From Nitrosomonas sp. (GTDB taxonomy: Bacteria; Pseudomonadota; Gammaproteobacteria; Burkholderiales; Nitrosomonadaceae): a stretch of 13,692 bases of DNA. Below the pieces are notes generated by a model, which was given only the letters and a program-made list of their open reading frames with translations, had not been told where the DNA came from and searched no databases. Positions 13,233-13,692 of the stretch are shown piece after piece. The stretch is taken from contig JADJES010000019.1 in assembly GCA_016708955.1 (NCBI GenBank), positions 1 to 13,692 on the forward strand, written 5' to 3'. Within the stretch, counting starts at the first letter, position 1. The number at the start of each line of letters is the position of its first letter. Both the position numbers and the translations under genes were made by a program.

Positions 13233-13692
13233 ATGGCGTCGAAAATTTGTTAACCAGGATCAAAGACTGAATTTCTCCACGGTACGCGTGCGATCCTGAG
13301 AGGCATTCAAATGCGATGCCGCAGTGGCAGGTCGTGGCAATTATGCCAGGAGGAGCGGATCCGGCATAACAACGGTGCTCACGTGGATTGGCGGCACCAC
13401 TCAACCCACCTCGGGATATGTGCGGTTTTGCCGGAGACGTCGTGGTGCATGCAGTCCCAATCGTGATGCGCTTATTCAAGTTGCGGCGCAAGAGGGGAAT
13501 GTTGTTCCAGTTTGGTGCATTGTTTACCGATTTGTCGGTTTTTGACAATGTTGCATTTCAATGCGCGAGCATACCAATCTGCCGGAATCGATGATCTCCG
13601 GGATCTGTACAACGGAAATTACAGTGGTAACAGCGGGCGCAAGTATCAATGCCCAACGAGCTATCCGGCGGAGTGATGGCGCGGCGCGTTGC
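13233..13692 (+). pseudogene. mlaF: MlaF-like ABC transporter ATP-binding protein, degraded and cut by the window end
   Basis: MlaF is the cytoplasmic ATPase of the MlaFEDB complex, which moves phospholipids to keep the outer membrane asymmetric. Pieces in changing plus-strand frames match its N-terminal two thirds: MASKI (ATG 13233), LNFS and then GTRAILRGIQMRC (13275-13322), GQVVAIM (about 13330-13350), GSGITTVLTWIGG where the Walker A GSGKTT now has Ile for Lys (13357-13395), QPTSGYVRF, LRRKRGMLFQFGALFTDLSV (13480-13541) with the Q-loop, and near the edge PNELSGGVMARRV, the ABC signature with an extra residue. Frameshifts lie near 13250, 13325-13355, 13430 and 13560, and 13600-13660 is badly scrambled. 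Loss of the Walker A lysine alone would abolish ATP hydrolysis. Downstream mla genes would lie outside the window. A functional copy elsewhere is likely, since the pathway is widespread. Confidence 0.82.

Noticed and set aside
13201..13548. 115-codon minus-strand frame opposite mlaF
   Set aside because: Antisense to recognisable MlaF motifs; no features of its own.
1..13692. CRISPR arrays, tRNA or rRNA genes, toxin-antitoxin or phage-defence modules
   Set aside because: No regularly spaced repeats, tRNA-like cloverleaf or conserved rRNA segments were seen, and no ORF matched known defence or toxin families.

Overview
The window looks like an accessory or decaying stretch of a betaproteobacterial chromosome, probably an ammonia oxidiser of the Nitrosomonas type. 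That assignment is an inference: several broken proteins (the alanine/sodium symporter, the ISL3, IS5 and ISNCY transposases) match, from memory, forms seen in Nitrosomonadaceae. No rRNA, tRNA or CRISPR array was seen. The background is AT-rich (one sampled line in the response-regulator gene is about 33% GC). One gene, glgC, is strikingly GC-rich (about 65% in a sampled line).

Layout from left to right. Positions 1-640 hold remnants of two transposase genes (IS630, IS66). An intact minus-strand gene at 851-2014 encodes an unusual response regulator with two receiver domains and a LuxR-type DNA-binding domain. Positions 2469-3852 are a transposon graveyard (ISNCY-like, then IS5-like). At 4056-4142 a strong ribosome binding site drives a 28-codon ORF that is essentially a bare signal peptide. 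Its stop codon overlaps the start of glgC (4139-5464, ADP-glucose pyrophosphorylase, glycogen synthesis).

The next block, on the minus strand, is a former two-gene operon. It comprised a small c-type cytochrome lipoprotein (5' part at 8657-8838, 3' part at 7014-7307) and a DcaP-like outer-membrane porin (5647-7041) whose start overlaps the cytochrome stop. The cytochrome gene is split by an ISL3-family element of 1349 bp (7308-8656) with perfect 24-bp terminal inverted repeats and a perfect 8-bp target duplication. Removing the element and one duplication copy restores a 155-residue reading frame exactly. The element's own transposase is dead.

Further right, a truncated IS5-family (IS427-like) element abuts a truncated minus-strand ORF, which follows an intact universal stress protein gene (9819-10253). 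Then come three decayed cellular genes: a secreted DUF4124/staphylococcal-nuclease protein broken by two single-base losses (10494-11328), an AGCS-type sodium:alanine symporter with many frameshifts (11637-13083), and the start of an mlaF-like ABC ATPase with a mutated Walker A lysine (13233 to the window end).

Only the response regulator, glgC, the porin and the universal stress protein look functional. The mixture of clean genes, fresh single-base lesions and heavily eroded relics suggests continuing pseudogenisation driven by insertion sequences, with glgC as a compositional newcomer. I saw no convincing new defence or mobile system. The most informative novelties are the double-receiver regulator with complementary active-site losses, the signal-peptide/glgC junction, and the cleanly reconstructable heme lipoprotein.
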